Of a stretch of DNA of 64,000 nucleotides, positions 8,998-18,404 are shown one piece after another. Location: the NCBI GenBank assembly GCA_964479045.1, contig CAYZJI010000001.1, forward strand, positions 124,001 to 188,000, given 5' to 3'. Position 1 is the stretch's first letter. Every line of letters begins with the position of its first letter. The position numbers were made by a program, and so were the translations under genes. The notes under the pieces were generated by a model. It had not been told where the DNA came from. It saw only the letters and a program-made list of their open reading frames with translations, and searched no databases. This DNA is from 2-02-FULL-47-50 sp964479045 (GTDB lineage: Bacteria; Pseudomonadota; Gammaproteobacteria; Eutrophobiales; Eutrophobiaceae).

Positions 8998-9015
8998 TTG
9001 TCACACAAGAGTCAT
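8998..9015 (+). promoter_or_regulatory. Pho box 2 upstream of the porin gene
   Basis: Reads TTGTCAC-ACAA-GAGTCAT, two half-sites 11 bases apart. It points toward the porin gene, whose start is 120 bases away. It is in phase with site 1, which suggests cooperative PhoB binding. Confidence 0.75.
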
Positions 9016-9134
9016 CTGACTGCAACAGTCGTTTCTTATCGTATCGCAGCAAAAAATTTTAGCTTTATATGGGGTCAGTGCCGCCGTCGGGGGGGCATGA
9101 TTTTGGTTTTTTAATCACTACTAGGAGAACGGCT

Positions 9135-10553
9135 GTGTTAATCAAGACACAATTAAAAACAACATGCGCTGCGGCCATCCTTGGATGCCTCGCCGCATTA
9201 TCCACGCCCGCCATGGCGGCCAATGATGCCATGATGGATTTGATCAATATCATGGAGAAAAAGGGAACGTTGACCAAGGAAGAAGCCGACCTGCTGCGTG
9301 GCGCTGCAAAAGCGGATGATGAAGTAAACACTGAAGGTCGCGCTGAAATTGCCAATACAGCAAAAACGCTGCCGAAAATCACCGTGCAGGACAAAATCGA
9401 AATTGCTTCACCGGATGGAGCCTTCAAATGGAAGTTCGGTGGTCGCATTCATGCTGATACGGTATTTTACGATGATGATACCATCGACATCAGCAGCGGC
9501 TCCCAGTTTCGCCGTGCCCGTCTGGATGTAGATGCAACTCTTTACACTCACTGGGCCTTTAAATTCCAGTATGATTTTACAGATTCCGGCCGCGCGGGCA
9601 TACGTGATATGTTCATACGCTGGAATGGCTGGAAACCCACGGCCGTTACCGTCGGTAATTACAAAATGCCGTTCAGTATTGAAGAGCTGACCAGTTCCAA
9701 TGATGATACATTCATGGAGCAGTCACTGGCCAGCACGTTCGTTGGTACGCTTCTGAGCCGCCGTATGGGCATCGGTGCCAGTACCGTCTTCATGGAAAAG
9801 GCCACAGTGCATGGCAGCATATTTTCCAACAACGCAACTGCGGCCGCTACTGCACCAACACTGGGTGTTGATGAAGGCTGGGGTATCGTCGGCCGTGGTA
9901 CTTTTGTGCCTTTCATGGATGGGCCCAAGCTGTTACATCTCGGTGTAGCAGGTGCCTACATTGGAGGCAGCCAGAGCCGCGAAGCGCAGGCCTTCAGCTC
10001 CAGACCGGAAACCGGTTTCTTCAGCGCCGCAACCGGTGATACCAGCATCGTCAGCACCGGCGCACTGGGCACATTCACCAACCCGGTGGATGACATCACC
10101 ATGTTTAACGTTGAAGCCGCGGGTGTCTACGGTCCGGCATCCATTCAGGGCGAATACACCACTGTCGATGTAAGCCGCGGCGGACTTGCCGCGCCGCCGG
10201 ATCTTGATTTCGACGGCTTTTACATCGAAGGCAGCTACTTCCTGACCGGCGAATCTCGTCCTTATGATCTGCCGAGCGGCACATTCAAGAGTATCAAGCC
10301 GTTTGGTGTGGTTGGGAAAGGCGGCATTGGAGCCTGGCAGGTGGCCTTGCGTTATAGCAACGTTAATCTGACCGATGGCCTGGTAATCGGCGGTGAAGCA
10401 GATAATTTCACAGCAGGCCTCAACTGGTATCCGACACCCAATCTCAAGTTCATGGCGAATTATGTCAGCGTGCTTGAGCTGGATCGTCTTGGAGATATAC
10501 AGGATGGCGATGAGCCCAGCGCATTCATGATGCGCGCTCAGGCTTACTGGTAA
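9135..10553 (+). CDS. Phosphate-selective porin of the OprO/OprP family
   Basis: Outer-membrane porin, 472 residues, likely a trimeric anion channel for phosphate or polyphosphate induced by PhoB. The GTG start at 9135 has AGGAG seven bases upstream and opens directly into a signal peptide ending ...ALSTPAMA. A longer open frame upstream lacks a ribosome site. After a short helical, possibly coiled-coil region (MMDLINIMEKKGTLTKEEADLL) come alternating beta strands, for example FKWKFGGRIHADTVFY and FRRARLDVDATLYTHWAFKFQYDF. The protein ends in aromatic Trp, as barrel proteins do. Family is clear; substrate is inferred from the Pho context. Confidence 0.88.
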   Translation: MLIKTQLKTTCAAAILGCLAALSTPAMAANDAMMDLINIMEKKGTLTKEEADLLRGAAKADDEVNTEGRAEIANTAKTLPKITVQDKIEIASPDGAFKWKFGGRIHADTVFYDDDTIDISSGSQFRRARLDVDATLYTHWAFKFQYDFTDSGRAGIRDMFIRWNGWKPTAVTVGNYKMPFSIEELTSSNDDTFMEQSLASTFVGTLLSRRMGIGASTVFMEKATVHGSIFSNNATAAATAPTLGVDEGWGIVGRGTFVPFMDGPKLLHLGVAGAYIGGSQSREAQAFSSRPETGFFSAATGDTSIVSTGALGTFTNPVDDITMFNVEAAGVYGPASIQGEYTTVDVSRGGLAAPPDLDFDGFYIEGSYFLTGESRPYDLPSGTFKSIKPFGVVGKGGIGAWQVALRYSNVNLTDGLVIGGEADNFTAGLNWYPTPNLKFMANYVSVLELDRLGDIQDGDEPSAFMMRAQAYW

Positions 10554-10580
10554 ACCGGAAACTGACAATACTATAGTCGT

Positions 10581-10609
10581 AAAAAACCCCGCTCCGGCGG
10601 GGTTTTTTT
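10581..10609 (+). terminator. Intrinsic terminator after the porin gene
   Basis: CCCCGC-TCCG-GCGGGG forms a stem flanked by an A run and followed by seven T residues, 28 bases past the porin stop. The A/T flanks let it act on either strand, but no minus-strand gene ends here. Confidence 0.9.
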
Positions 10610-10768
10610 ATTTTCACCTCCATACCACTTGCAGACTTACATGCAGGTACCAGAAATTACCTCACCGGGAGGATTTCAATCCGGCATGGCAGATGTTTAA
10701 GATTTCATCACCCGTTAATCCAACAGGAACGGGCTTTAAAAAAACTTACTGATAAAGGAGTATCAACT

Positions 10769-11038
10769 ATGTACTTGATCAAAACTATTTTACTGGCCGT
10801 ACTCATGTCATGCATTTCCCCTGTGTTTGCTGCAGACGCGATTGACATCAACACCGCCGACAAGGCAACGCTGATGGAAATCAAGGGTGTGGGCGAAAAA
10901 CGGGCGGACGCAATAATCGCCTGGCGTGAACAGAATGGCCCGTTCAAATCAGTAGACGAACTGGCCAGTGTGAGCGGTATTGGCCAGAGCATCGTTGATG
11001 ATAACCGCGACCTTCTGACAGTCGGCAAAGCCGAATAA
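10769..11038 (+). CDS. ComEA-like helix-hairpin-helix protein with signal peptide
   Basis: Small 89-residue secreted protein. A signal peptide (LIKTILLAVLMSCISPVFA) is followed by one helix-hairpin-helix pair typical of ComEA: IDINTADKATLMEIKGVGEKRA and VDELASVSGIGQSIVDDNRDLL. In competent bacteria such proteins bind incoming double-stranded DNA in the periplasm. No other competence gene is near, so a role in uptake is an inference from the family. The ribosome site AAGGAG lies upstream of the ATG. A terminator follows, so the gene is probably monocistronic. Confidence 0.88.
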   Translation: MYLIKTILLAVLMSCISPVFAADAIDINTADKATLMEIKGVGEKRADAIIAWREQNGPFKSVDELASVSGIGQSIVDDNRDLLTVGKAE

Positions 11039-11055
11039 GTCATTTCCCCTCCTGC

Positions 11056-11078
11056 AAGGCCCCGCAAGGGGCCTTTTT
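11056..11078 (+). terminator. Intrinsic terminator after the ComEA-like gene
   Basis: AAGGCCCC-GCAA-GGGGCCTT is a perfect 8-bp stem with a GCAA tetraloop, running into a T tract (TTTTT including the stem end). It lies 18 bases after the stop. Confidence 0.9.
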
Positions 11079-11154
11079 CATTCACGGTCCCCTTCACCTT
11101 GTTCAGCGCGACTGCGCTGCGGTATGCTTGCGGCTTTTATCAACGATGGAACCC

Positions 11155-13746
11155 ATGGAAAACCGCTACAACCCTGCTGGCATAGAACCGGAAATACAAA
11201 AACGCTGGAAAGACACCGGCGCTTTCAAGGTTAATGAAGATCCGTCCCGGGAAAAATTCTATTGCCTGTCCATGTTCCCATACCCCAGCGGCAAGCTGCA
11301 TATGGGGCATGTACGCAATTACACCATCGGCGATGTGATCAGCCGCTATCAGCGTATGCGCGGAAAAAATGTGCTGCAACCGATGGGCTGGGATGCGTTC
11401 GGACTGCCGGCGGAAAATGCGGCCATGGCCAACCATGTACCCCCGGCGCAATGGACCTACGACAACATTGCTTATATGAAAAAGCAATTGCAGTCGCTGG
11501 GCTTTGCCATTGCCTGGGACCGGGAAGTCACCACCTGCAAACCGGAGTATTACCACTGGAACCAGTGGCTGTTCCTGCGCATGCTGGAAAAAGGCATCGC
11601 CTACAAAAAAACCCAGGTCGTGAACTGGGATCCGATCGATCAAACCGTACTCGCCAACGAACAGGTGATTGATGGCCGTGGCTGGCGCACCGGTGCCATC
11701 GTCGAGAAACGTGAGATTCCCGGTTACTACCTCGGCATCACGCAATACAATGAAGAATTGCTGGCTGATCTGGAAAAATTGTCCGGCTGGCCGGAACGTG
11801 TGAAAACCATGCAGGCCAACTGGATCGGCAAGAGTTATGGCGTGCGCTTTGCCTTTCCCTATGAACTCGATGGCAAGAAAGAGTTGTTGTGGGTCTTCAC
11901 CACCCGCGCCGACACCATCATGGGTGTGACCTATTGCGCTGTGGCCGCTGAACATCCGCTGGCTACCTCTGTGGGCGGTAAAAATCCGCAATTGGCCGCA
12001 TTCATCGATGAATGCAAACGTGGCAGTGTCATGGAAGCCGACCTCGCGACTATGGAAAAGAAAGGCATGCCGACAGGAATTTCTGTTACTCATCCATTAA
12101 CCGGTGAACAAATCCCGGTCTGGGTCGCCAACTATGTGCTCATGGGGTATGGCGAAGGTGCCGTGATGGCGGTGCCCGCACATGATGAGCGTGATTTTCA
12201 TTTTGCCAAACAATACAAATTGTCAATCAAGCAAGTCATCACGGCTGCAAACAAAAATTTCTCGACTGACAGGTGGCAGGATTGGTATGCCGACAAAACA
12301 ATAGGTACATGTATTAATTCAGGCACATATGATGGTTTGAATTACGAACAAGCCGTTAATGTCATCGCTGCTGACCTCAACACCAAAGGCTTGGGTGACA
12401 AACAAGTGCACTGGCGTTTGCGTGACTGGGGTATTTCGCGCCAGCGTTACTGGGGTTGTCCCATCCCGATCATTCATTGTGACCATTGTGGTGATGTGCC
12501 GGTGCCGGATGATCAATTGCCGGTTGTATTGCCGGAAGACTGTGTGCCGGATGGTTCCGGTAATCCGTTAAATAAACGCGACGATTTCATCCACTGCAAA
12601 TGTCCGAAGTGCGGCAAAGAGGCGCGGCGGGAAACGGACACCATGGATACCTTTGTCGATTCATCCTGGTATTACGCCCGTTATTGTGCACCGGACAACA
12701 CAAAAGCAATGGTCGATAAACGCGTGGATTACTGGATGCCAGTCGATCAATATATCGGCGGCATCGAGCACGCCATTCTGCATCTGCTCTACTCGCGCTT
12801 CTGGAGCAAGGTCATGCGTGATCTTGGTCTTGTAAAATATGATGAACCGTTCAGCAATCTGCTCACGCAGGGCATGGTGTTGAATGAAATCTTTTTCCGT
12901 AAACCAGTCAACGGTCGCATCAGTTATTTCAATCCGGCTGATGTGGACATTCAGGTCGATGCCAAAGGTCAACGCACGGGCGCCATATTAAAATCGGATG
13001 GACAACCGGTCGAATCCGGCGGCATCGGCACCATGTCCAAATCCAAAAACAACGGCGTCGATCCGCAGGCGTTGATTGAACATTACGGGGCCGATACGGC
13101 GCGGCTGTTCATGATGTTCGCCGCACCTCCGGAACAAACTCTGGAATGGTCAGATGCCGGGGTTGAAGGGGCTTACCGTTTTCTCAAACGTCTGTGGGCA
13201 TTTGCCAGTGAGCTGAAACTGCCTGTTATTGATGTTTCAGATCATGGTTCTCTGAATACCGATGCAAAAAAATTGCGGCACCAGATTCATGATAATTTGC
13301 GGCAGGCGAATTATGACTTTGGCAAATTCCAGTTCAATACCGTCGTTTCCGCCGCGATGAAAATTCTGAATCTGTTGAGTGAACATTCTGCCCACAACGA
13401 ACACAGTGTGGATTCCGAAGGAATATCTATCCTGTTGCGTCTGTTATCGCCCATCACGCCACATATTTGTGATCACCTCTGGCGTGAACTGGGATTCGGC
13501 GATGATATCCTCACAGCGCCCTGGCCGGAACCCGATCCCTCTGCCCTGCAACAGGATGAAATTGAGCTGGTGGTACAGGTCAACGGCAAGCTCCGCGGCC
13601 GGGTTGCTGTCCCTGCCGGGGCCACCCAGGCACAGATTGAGCAAATTGCCCTGGCCGATGAGAATGTGAGTCGTTTCACCGAAGGCCGGCAAATCAGGAA
13701 AGTGATTGTGGTTCCCGGTCGACTGGTGAACATTGTCGTTTCCTGA
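11155..13746 (+). CDS. leuS: Leucyl-tRNA synthetase
   Basis: Class I aminoacyl-tRNA synthetase charging tRNA-Leu, 863 residues from the ATG at 11155, near the 860 of enteric LeuS. The HIGH-type motif appears as HMGH in YPSGKLHMGHVRNY, and the KMSKS-type motif as MSKSK in GTMSKSKNNGVDP. The editing domain lies between, around TTRADTIMGVTY. A zinc-like insert has CDHCGDVP and CPKCG. An ATG three codons earlier (11146) is possible; the still longer TTG at 11128 lacks support. It is first in the leuS-lptE-holA run found in many gammaproteobacteria. Confidence 0.97.
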   Translation: MENRYNPAGIEPEIQKRWKDTGAFKVNEDPSREKFYCLSMFPYPSGKLHMGHVRNYTIGDVISRYQRMRGKNVLQPMGWDAFGLPAENAAMANHVPPAQWTYDNIAYMKKQLQSLGFAIAWDREVTTCKPEYYHWNQWLFLRMLEKGIAYKKTQVVNWDPIDQTVLANEQVIDGRGWRTGAIVEKREIPGYYLGITQYNEELLADLEKLSGWPERVKTMQANWIGKSYGVRFAFPYELDGKKELLWVFTTRADTIMGVTYCAVAAEHPLATSVGGKNPQLAAFIDECKRGSVMEADLATMEKKGMPTGISVTHPLTGEQIPVWVANYVLMGYGEGAVMAVPAHDERDFHFAKQYKLSIKQVITAANKNFSTDRWQDWYADKTIGTCINSGTYDGLNYEQAVNVIAADLNTKGLGDKQVHWRLRDWGISRQRYWGCPIPIIHCDHCGDVPVPDDQLPVVLPEDCVPDGSGNPLNKRDDFIHCKCPKCGKEARRETDTMDTFVDSSWYYARYCAPDNTKAMVDKRVDYWMPVDQYIGGIEHAILHLLYSRFWSKVMRDLGLVKYDEPFSNLLTQGMVLNEIFFRKPVNGRISYFNPADVDIQVDAKGQRTGAILKSDGQPVESGGIGTMSKSKNNGVDPQALIEHYGADTARLFMMFAAPPEQTLEWSDAGVEGAYRFLKRLWAFASELKLPVIDVSDHGSLNTDAKKLRHQIHDNLRQANYDFGKFQFNTVVSAAMKILNLLSEHSAHNEHSVDSEGISILLRLLSPITPHICDHLWRELGFGDDILTAPWPEPDPSALQQDEIELVVQVNGKLRGRVAVPAGATQAQIEQIALADENVSRFTEGRQIRKVIVVPGRLVNIVVS

Positions 13747-13794
13747 AGTCCGGCATAAACTGTGCCTATAAACCCGCTATTTCAAAATTAAAAT

Positions 13795-14298
13795 ATGAAC
13801 CACTTGATCCGGTATATTCTGCTGTTACTTCTAATCGGCGGCCTTACCGCCTGCGGTTTCCAGTTACGCGGCTCCAATCTGGAATCACTTAAACAGTACA
13901 AAGTCTATGTACAGTCGAATGAGTCCGGTTTTCTGGTCAGGGATGTGCGTGAGCAATTACAATTTGCCGACATCCCCCTGGCCAAGACCTCCAAAGAAGC
14001 TGACTATGTGATTTCCATTCAGGGCGAAAATTTTGAACAGAAAGTTCTGACGGTCTCTTCAACGACCGGCAAGGCTGAAGAATATGAAATCTATTACAAT
14101 GCCTTTATGTCCATTACAGACAAGAATGGCGAACGGCTGGTGGACAATGAACCGATCTCGGCACGCCGGGACTTCACTTTTGACGAAGATGCCGTACTCA
14201 GCAAATTTGATGAGGGCAATCAACTGCACCGCGACATGAGCAAGAGTACAGCGTCCAACGTATTACGCAGACTGCAGGCCGTCACCAGCCAGAACTGA
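13795..14298 (+). CDS. lptE: LPS-assembly lipoprotein LptE
   Basis: Outer-membrane lipoprotein, 167 residues, that plugs and assembles the LptD translocon delivering LPS to the cell surface. The N-terminus is a lipoprotein signal with lipobox LTAC (Cys at about residue 20), followed by GFQLRG, a hallmark of LptE. It lies between leuS and holA, its usual place, and its stop overlaps the holA start by one base. Confidence 0.93.
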   Translation: MNHLIRYILLLLLIGGLTACGFQLRGSNLESLKQYKVYVQSNESGFLVRDVREQLQFADIPLAKTSKEADYVISIQGENFEQKVLTVSSTTGKAEEYEIYYNAFMSITDKNGERLVDNEPISARRDFTFDEDAVLSKFDEGNQLHRDMSKSTASNVLRRLQAVTSQN

Positions 14299-15332
14299 TG
14301 CGCCTCAGGGCCGACCAACTCCAGGGACATCTCGCCAAATCATCACTTGCGCCCGTCTATCTGATCAGCGGCGATGAACCGTTGCAGGTGCTGGAATGTG
14401 CTGACGCCATACGCCAGCATGCCCATAGAAATGATTTCGCTGAACGCATTGTGTTTGATGCCACCAGCGGCTTCGACTGGAACTCGCTGATCGAGGAATC
14501 GGCGGCTTTGTCATTATTTGCGTCGAAGCGTTTGCTCGATGTGCGGCTTGGCAGTGGCAAACCCGGGAAAGAAGGTGGCGCGGTGCTCACTGAGTATGCA
14601 GCCAAACCACCTGTGGACACCGTATTACTGATCACCTCGGACAAAATTGATAAACAGTCACAGCAAAGCAAATGGTACACCGCCCTGGACAAAGCGGGGG
14701 TGACCATACAGGTCTGGCCCATTGCAGCACCTGAGTTGCCCGGATGGATCCAGCAACGCGGGCGGCAACTCGGCAAACAAATAACTGCCGAAGCATCAGG
14801 CTTGATCGCGCAACGGATTGAAGGCAACCTGCTTGCCGCCAGACAGGAGATTGAAAAACTTTGTCTGCTGGTAGATAAAAACCAGATTACTGCAGAGGAT
14901 GTACAGGCGGCAGTGACTGACTCCACACGTTTTGATGTCTTTGAAATGATCCGTGCTGCACTTACCGGTAATACTGCGCGGGCCATACGCATGTTACGCG
15001 GACTTGAAAGTGAAGACGCAGAGCCTATGGCCGTGCTGGGAGCCTTGATGTGGGATTTCAGGCCGATATGTTCACTCGCCTGGCTGAAGGAAAATGGCAC
15101 TTCGCTGGAACAGGCTTTTGCCATGCAGAAAACCTGGGACAACAAAAAACCTGTTATCAAGATGGCTCTGCAACGTCACCGGGCTTCTGATTTGCATGAA
15201 CTGTTGCGTTTCGCCATACGCACTGAACGCAAACTTAAAAGCGCGGACCGGATTCTGGGCTGGGACATGCTTGAAGAATTTCTGCTGGCATTAAGCAGCC
15301 ATCCGTTGAACAAACAGACTTTTACTGTCTGA
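14298..15332 (+). CDS. holA: DNA polymerase III delta subunit HolA
   Basis: 344-residue delta subunit of the clamp loader, which opens the beta clamp. The opening MRLRADQLQGHLAKSSLAPVYLISGDEPL is typical, as is the later TRFDVFEMIRAALTGNTARAIRMLRGL. No Walker motif is expected or seen. It starts on the TGATG overlap with lptE, so translation is coupled. Confidence 0.95.
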   Translation: MRLRADQLQGHLAKSSLAPVYLISGDEPLQVLECADAIRQHAHRNDFAERIVFDATSGFDWNSLIEESAALSLFASKRLLDVRLGSGKPGKEGGAVLTEYAAKPPVDTVLLITSDKIDKQSQQSKWYTALDKAGVTIQVWPIAAPELPGWIQQRGRQLGKQITAEASGLIAQRIEGNLLAARQEIEKLCLLVDKNQITAEDVQAAVTDSTRFDVFEMIRAALTGNTARAIRMLRGLESEDAEPMAVLGALMWDFRPICSLAWLKENGTSLEQAFAMQKTWDNKKPVIKMALQRHRASDLHELLRFAIRTERKLKSADRILGWDMLEEFLLALSSHPLNKQTFTV

Positions 15333-15337
15333 ACAGA

Positions 15338-16594
15338 ATGAATATTGAAAAATACATAGACGAAACCGGTAAACGTGCACGCGCTGCCTCACGCGTCATG
15401 GCTCGTGCCGATACAGCCAGCAAAAATGCGGCACTGGAAAATATCGCCACCATCATTCTCGAACGTCAGCAGAACCTGATTGAAGCCAATAAAAAAGATT
15501 TGCAGAAAGGTAAAGAAAATGGCCTCGATGCCGCCATGCTGGATCGGCTGGAGCTCACTCCGGCTCGCATCAAAAGCATGGCCGACGGCCTGCGTCAGGT
15601 CGCCCTGCTGGGGGATCCGGTCGGGCAAATGACAGAATTCCGCGAACGGCCGACCGGCATCAAGGTCGGGCAGATGCGAGTGCCGCTGGGTGTCGTCTGC
15701 ATCATTTATGAATCACGTCCGAATGTCACTGCGGACGCGGCCGGCTTGTGCCTGAAAGCGGGCAACGCCACGATTTTGCGTGGTGGATCCGAAGCCCTCC
15801 ATTCCAATCAGGCTATCGCGGCATGCATACGCGATGGATTGATCAAGGCCCATCTGCCTGCGGATGCCGTGCAGGTCATCGAAACCACCGACCGCGCTGC
15901 TGTCGGTGCCTTACTCCGCTCACAGAATTACGTGGATGTGATCGTTCCGCGCGGCGGCAAGGGGTTAATAGAACGCGTAAGTGCCGAGGCACGCATGCCG
16001 GTGATCAAACATCTGGATGGTATTTGCCATGTCTATATCGATGATCGAGCCGATCTGGATAAAGCAATCAAGGTCGCCTTCAATGCCAAAACCCAGCGCT
16101 ATGGTACCTGCAACACCATGGAGTGTTTACTGGTAGCGGAAGCAGTCGCCAAACCGGTACTCGAAAAACTTGGACCGATGTTGAAGGAAAAAGGCGTGGA
16201 GATACGCGGCAGCGACAAGGCACAAAAGATCCTGTCCTGGATTAAACCGGTTACAGAAGAAGACTACCGGACTGAATATCTCGCCCCGATTATGTCATTG
16301 CGCATTGTGAATGGTCTGGATGAAGCCATCGATCATATCGAGACCTATGGCTCTCATCACACCGACAGCATCATCACGGAAGACAAACAACGCGCGGATC
16401 GATTCCTGCGCGAAGTAGATTCGAGTTCCGTGATGGTAAATGCCTCCACCCGCTTTGCTGATGGTTTTGAATACGGGCTCGGCGCCGAGATCGGGATCAG
16501 CACCGATAAATTCCATGCGCGTGGCCCGGTCGGACTGGAAGGCCTGACTTCACTAAAATACGTTGTGATTGGCGATGGCTCTATACGTACGTGA
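15338..16594 (+). CDS. proA: Gamma-glutamyl phosphate reductase
   Basis: 418-residue NADPH-dependent enzyme of the proline pathway that reduces gamma-glutamyl phosphate to the semialdehyde. Family signatures include the nucleotide-binding region VPLGVVCIIYESRPNVT, GGSEALHSN, and the catalytic Cys in QRYGTCNTMECLLV. It ends with VGLEGLTSLKYVVIGDG. It starts five bases after holA. Its stop codon lies inside the repeat beginning at 16590. proB is not in the window. Confidence 0.96.
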   Translation: MNIEKYIDETGKRARAASRVMARADTASKNAALENIATIILERQQNLIEANKKDLQKGKENGLDAAMLDRLELTPARIKSMADGLRQVALLGDPVGQMTEFRERPTGIKVGQMRVPLGVVCIIYESRPNVTADAAGLCLKAGNATILRGGSEALHSNQAIAACIRDGLIKAHLPADAVQVIETTDRAAVGALLRSQNYVDVIVPRGGKGLIERVSAEARMPVIKHLDGICHVYIDDRADLDKAIKVAFNAKTQRYGTCNTMECLLVAEAVAKPVLEKLGPMLKEKGVEIRGSDKAQKILSWIKPVTEEDYRTEYLAPIMSLRIVNGLDEAIDHIETYGSHHTDSIITEDKQRADRFLREVDSSSVMVNASTRFADGFEYGLGAEIGISTDKFHARGPVGLEGLTSLKYVVIGDGSIRT

Positions 16595-16642
16595 AGCGTA
16601 TCTCGTGAAGCGTATCTCGTTTTCTTGCACTTCAGGCTTCAC
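16590..16642 (+). repeat. GTGAAGCGTATCTC tandem repeat
   Basis: Two direct copies of CGTGAAGCGTATCTC begin at the proA stop codon and are followed after a short spacer by the complementary TTCAGGCTTCAC. The same unit occurs at 33963-34024 before ruvC. It fills the first part of the 141-base gap before nadD. Confidence 0.75.
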
Positions 16643-16648
16643 TCCTCA

Positions 16649-16717
16649 CACAGCACATCCTTGTGCTGTGTCCTTTGGGCAGCTTGCGCTGTGCAAATCG
16701 GCAATCCTGCCGATTTG
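16649..16717 (-). repeat. Two adjacent hairpins with GGA-type loops before nadD
   Basis: Minus strand: CACAGCACA-AGGA-TGTGCTGTG (16649-16670) and CAAATCGGCA-GGAT-TGCCGATTTG (16694-16717), both perfect stems. Neither has a T tract, so they are poor terminators. They belong to the hairpin set described in the findings. Confidence 0.7.
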
Positions 16718-16735
16718 TCACGTTTCACGCGTTAC

Positions 16736-17380
16736 ATGAAGCCTGTTGGCATCCTCGGCGGCACATTTGATCCCATTCATAACGGTCATTTGCACCTTGC
16801 CACCTCATGTTATGAGCGGTTGCAACTGCGGGAAGTCAGATTGATCCCCTTGCATACACCACCCCATCGGCAGCAGCCGGTGGCCACGCCCGATCAGCGA
16901 CTGGCCATGTTGCGGCTGGCCGTTATGAATACCACAGGACTGAAAGTGGATGATCTGGAACTGCAACGGCACTCCGTCTCTTATACCATTGACACGCTCA
17001 TAGCCTTGCATGAACAAAACAAAAATGCGTCATTATGTTTGATACTGGGCGCAGACGCTTTTAATGTACTGCACACCTGGCGGCGTTGGGACGAACTACT
17101 GGAATACTGCCATATAATCATTGCTCACCGTCCGGGCACCACGATCAGTCCTGAAAATCCGGAATTAAAAAAAACATTGCAAGAACAGATATCAACCGAT
17201 ATTAACGATCTGCATAAGCACACCTGTGGCAGGATATTTGAACTGGAAATCCCCATGCTTGATATCTCCGCGACCCAAATACGTGGATTATTTCATGCCG
17301 GGCAGGAACCAACTGGTTTGTTGCCGGAAACAATTATCCACTACATTCAAACCCACAACCTTTACGGTGCTACTCATTAA
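16736..17380 (+). CDS. nadD: Nicotinate-nucleotide adenylyltransferase NadD
   Basis: 214-residue enzyme joining NaMN and ATP to deamido-NAD in NAD synthesis. The ATG at 16736 gives the family start MKPVGILGGTFDPIHNGHLHLA, with the (T)FDPIHNGH motif that binds ATP. The ISATQIR motif near the end is also typical. The open frame continues 37 codons upstream through hairpin repeats, which is not credible as protein. No strong ribosome site is visible. The rsfS start follows the stop with no gap. Confidence 0.95.
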   Translation: MKPVGILGGTFDPIHNGHLHLATSCYERLQLREVRLIPLHTPPHRQQPVATPDQRLAMLRLAVMNTTGLKVDDLELQRHSVSYTIDTLIALHEQNKNASLCLILGADAFNVLHTWRRWDELLEYCHIIIAHRPGTTISPENPELKKTLQEQISTDINDLHKHTCGRIFELEIPMLDISATQIRGLFHAGQEPTGLLPETIIHYIQTHNLYGATH

Positions 17381-17725
17381 ATGAAAGCGAAAGAACTCTC
17401 ACGCCTTGTGCAGGATGCCCTTGAAGACCTCAAAGCCTATGACATCCGGTTTTTCGATGTACGCCGTCTGACCTCCATCACCGATATCATGATCATCGCC
17501 AGTGGTAATTCCGACCGGCAGGTCAAGGCGCTGGCCAACAAGGTGCTGGACAGCATGAAAGAACACCATATAAAACCCCTGGGCGTGGAAGGTGTTCAGC
17601 AGGGTGACTGGGCATTGCTGGATCTCGGTGATGTGATCGTCCATATCATGCGGCCGGTGGTCAGAGAGTATTATCAACTGGAAAAACTCTGGTCGCCTGA
17701 CAACCAGCAAAAATCCTCTGCCTGA
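17381..17725 (+). CDS. rsfS: Ribosomal silencing factor RsfS
   Basis: 114-residue protein that binds uL14 on the large subunit and blocks subunit joining in starvation. The core ITDIMIIASGNSDRQVKALAN and GVEGVQQGDWALLDLGDVIVHIM is highly conserved. It sits directly between nadD and rlmH, the standard gammaproteobacterial order, and shares stop/start junctions with both. Confidence 0.95.
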   Translation: MKAKELSRLVQDALEDLKAYDIRFFDVRRLTSITDIMIIASGNSDRQVKALANKVLDSMKEHHIKPLGVEGVQQGDWALLDLGDVIVHIMRPVVREYYQLEKLWSPDNQQKSSA

Positions 17726-18196
17726 GTGCGCGCCCACCTTGTTTCTGTTGGCCACCGCATGCCTGACTGGATTACCAGCGGGTTTAACGAATTCAACAAA
17801 CGTCTGCCGCGCGAGCTTAAACTCAACCTGATAGAACTCTCACCTGCCAAACGCGGCAAAACAGCATCGGCAGGTAAAATTATTGAAGATGAAACGAAGC
17901 GCATACGCGCAGCCATTCCAGCGGGCTCTGTACTCATAGTCCTTGATGAACATGGCAAGCAACTGACCAGTCCGCAACTCGCCAAAAAACTTGAATCATG
18001 GTCCCGGCAAGGATGCGATTTGAGTTTTATTATTGGCGGTGCTGATGGACTCGCAGACGATCTCAAAAAATCTGCTGATATGTTATGGTCATTATCAGAA
18101 TTAACGTTGCCACATGCATTGGTGCGTATAGTTCTGGCGGAACAGATATACCGCGCCTGGACGATTATGAACAATCATCCGTATCACAGGGAATGA
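17726..18196 (+). CDS. rlmH: 23S rRNA pseudouridine-1915 N3-methyltransferase RlmH
   Basis: 156-residue SPOUT methyltransferase, matching the usual 155. A GTG start follows the rsfS stop directly. Conserved features are GHRMPDWITSGFNEF, the SAM-knot region FIIGGADGLADDLK and the C-terminal LPHALVRIVLAEQIYRAW...NHPYHRE. It modifies the helix 69 loop of 23S rRNA. Confidence 0.96.
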   Translation: MRAHLVSVGHRMPDWITSGFNEFNKRLPRELKLNLIELSPAKRGKTASAGKIIEDETKRIRAAIPAGSVLIVLDEHGKQLTSPQLAKKLESWSRQGCDLSFIIGGADGLADDLKKSADMLWSLSELTLPHALVRIVLAEQIYRAWTIMNNHPYHRE

Positions 18197-18210
18197 ACTA
18201 TACAGTTTGT

Positions 18211-18390
18211 CATTCCGGGGCCGCGCAGTGGAACCCGGAGTAGTGACACAGGGATGTGCCGCTTACGGAGCCAAGGATGTAATCCAGATCAAATAATTCT
18301 CCGGGCCAGCCATTTAAAGATCTCTTTTGGATTATCACCGCCGGCTTCTCTTTTTTATATACTGGATTCCCGCTTTCGCGGGAATGACGG
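18211..18390 (+). repeat. REP-like repeats between rlmH and maf
   Basis: Two elements. At 18211-18287 a CATTCC...AATCCAG unit contains ACAGGGATGTG; its last 43 bases match 19498-19540 with two differences. At 18360-18390 a palindromic unit (ATTCCCGC / GCGGGAAT arms) matches 27208-27238 at 30 of 31 positions. Together they fill the 208-base gap; no gene is seen. Confidence 0.8.
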
Positions 18391-18404
18391 ATAATACTTG
18401 ATAA

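Noticed and set aside
11128..11154. Upstream TTG start for leuS
   Set aside because: It would add residues not found in the family and has no ribosome site; the ATG at 11155 fits better.
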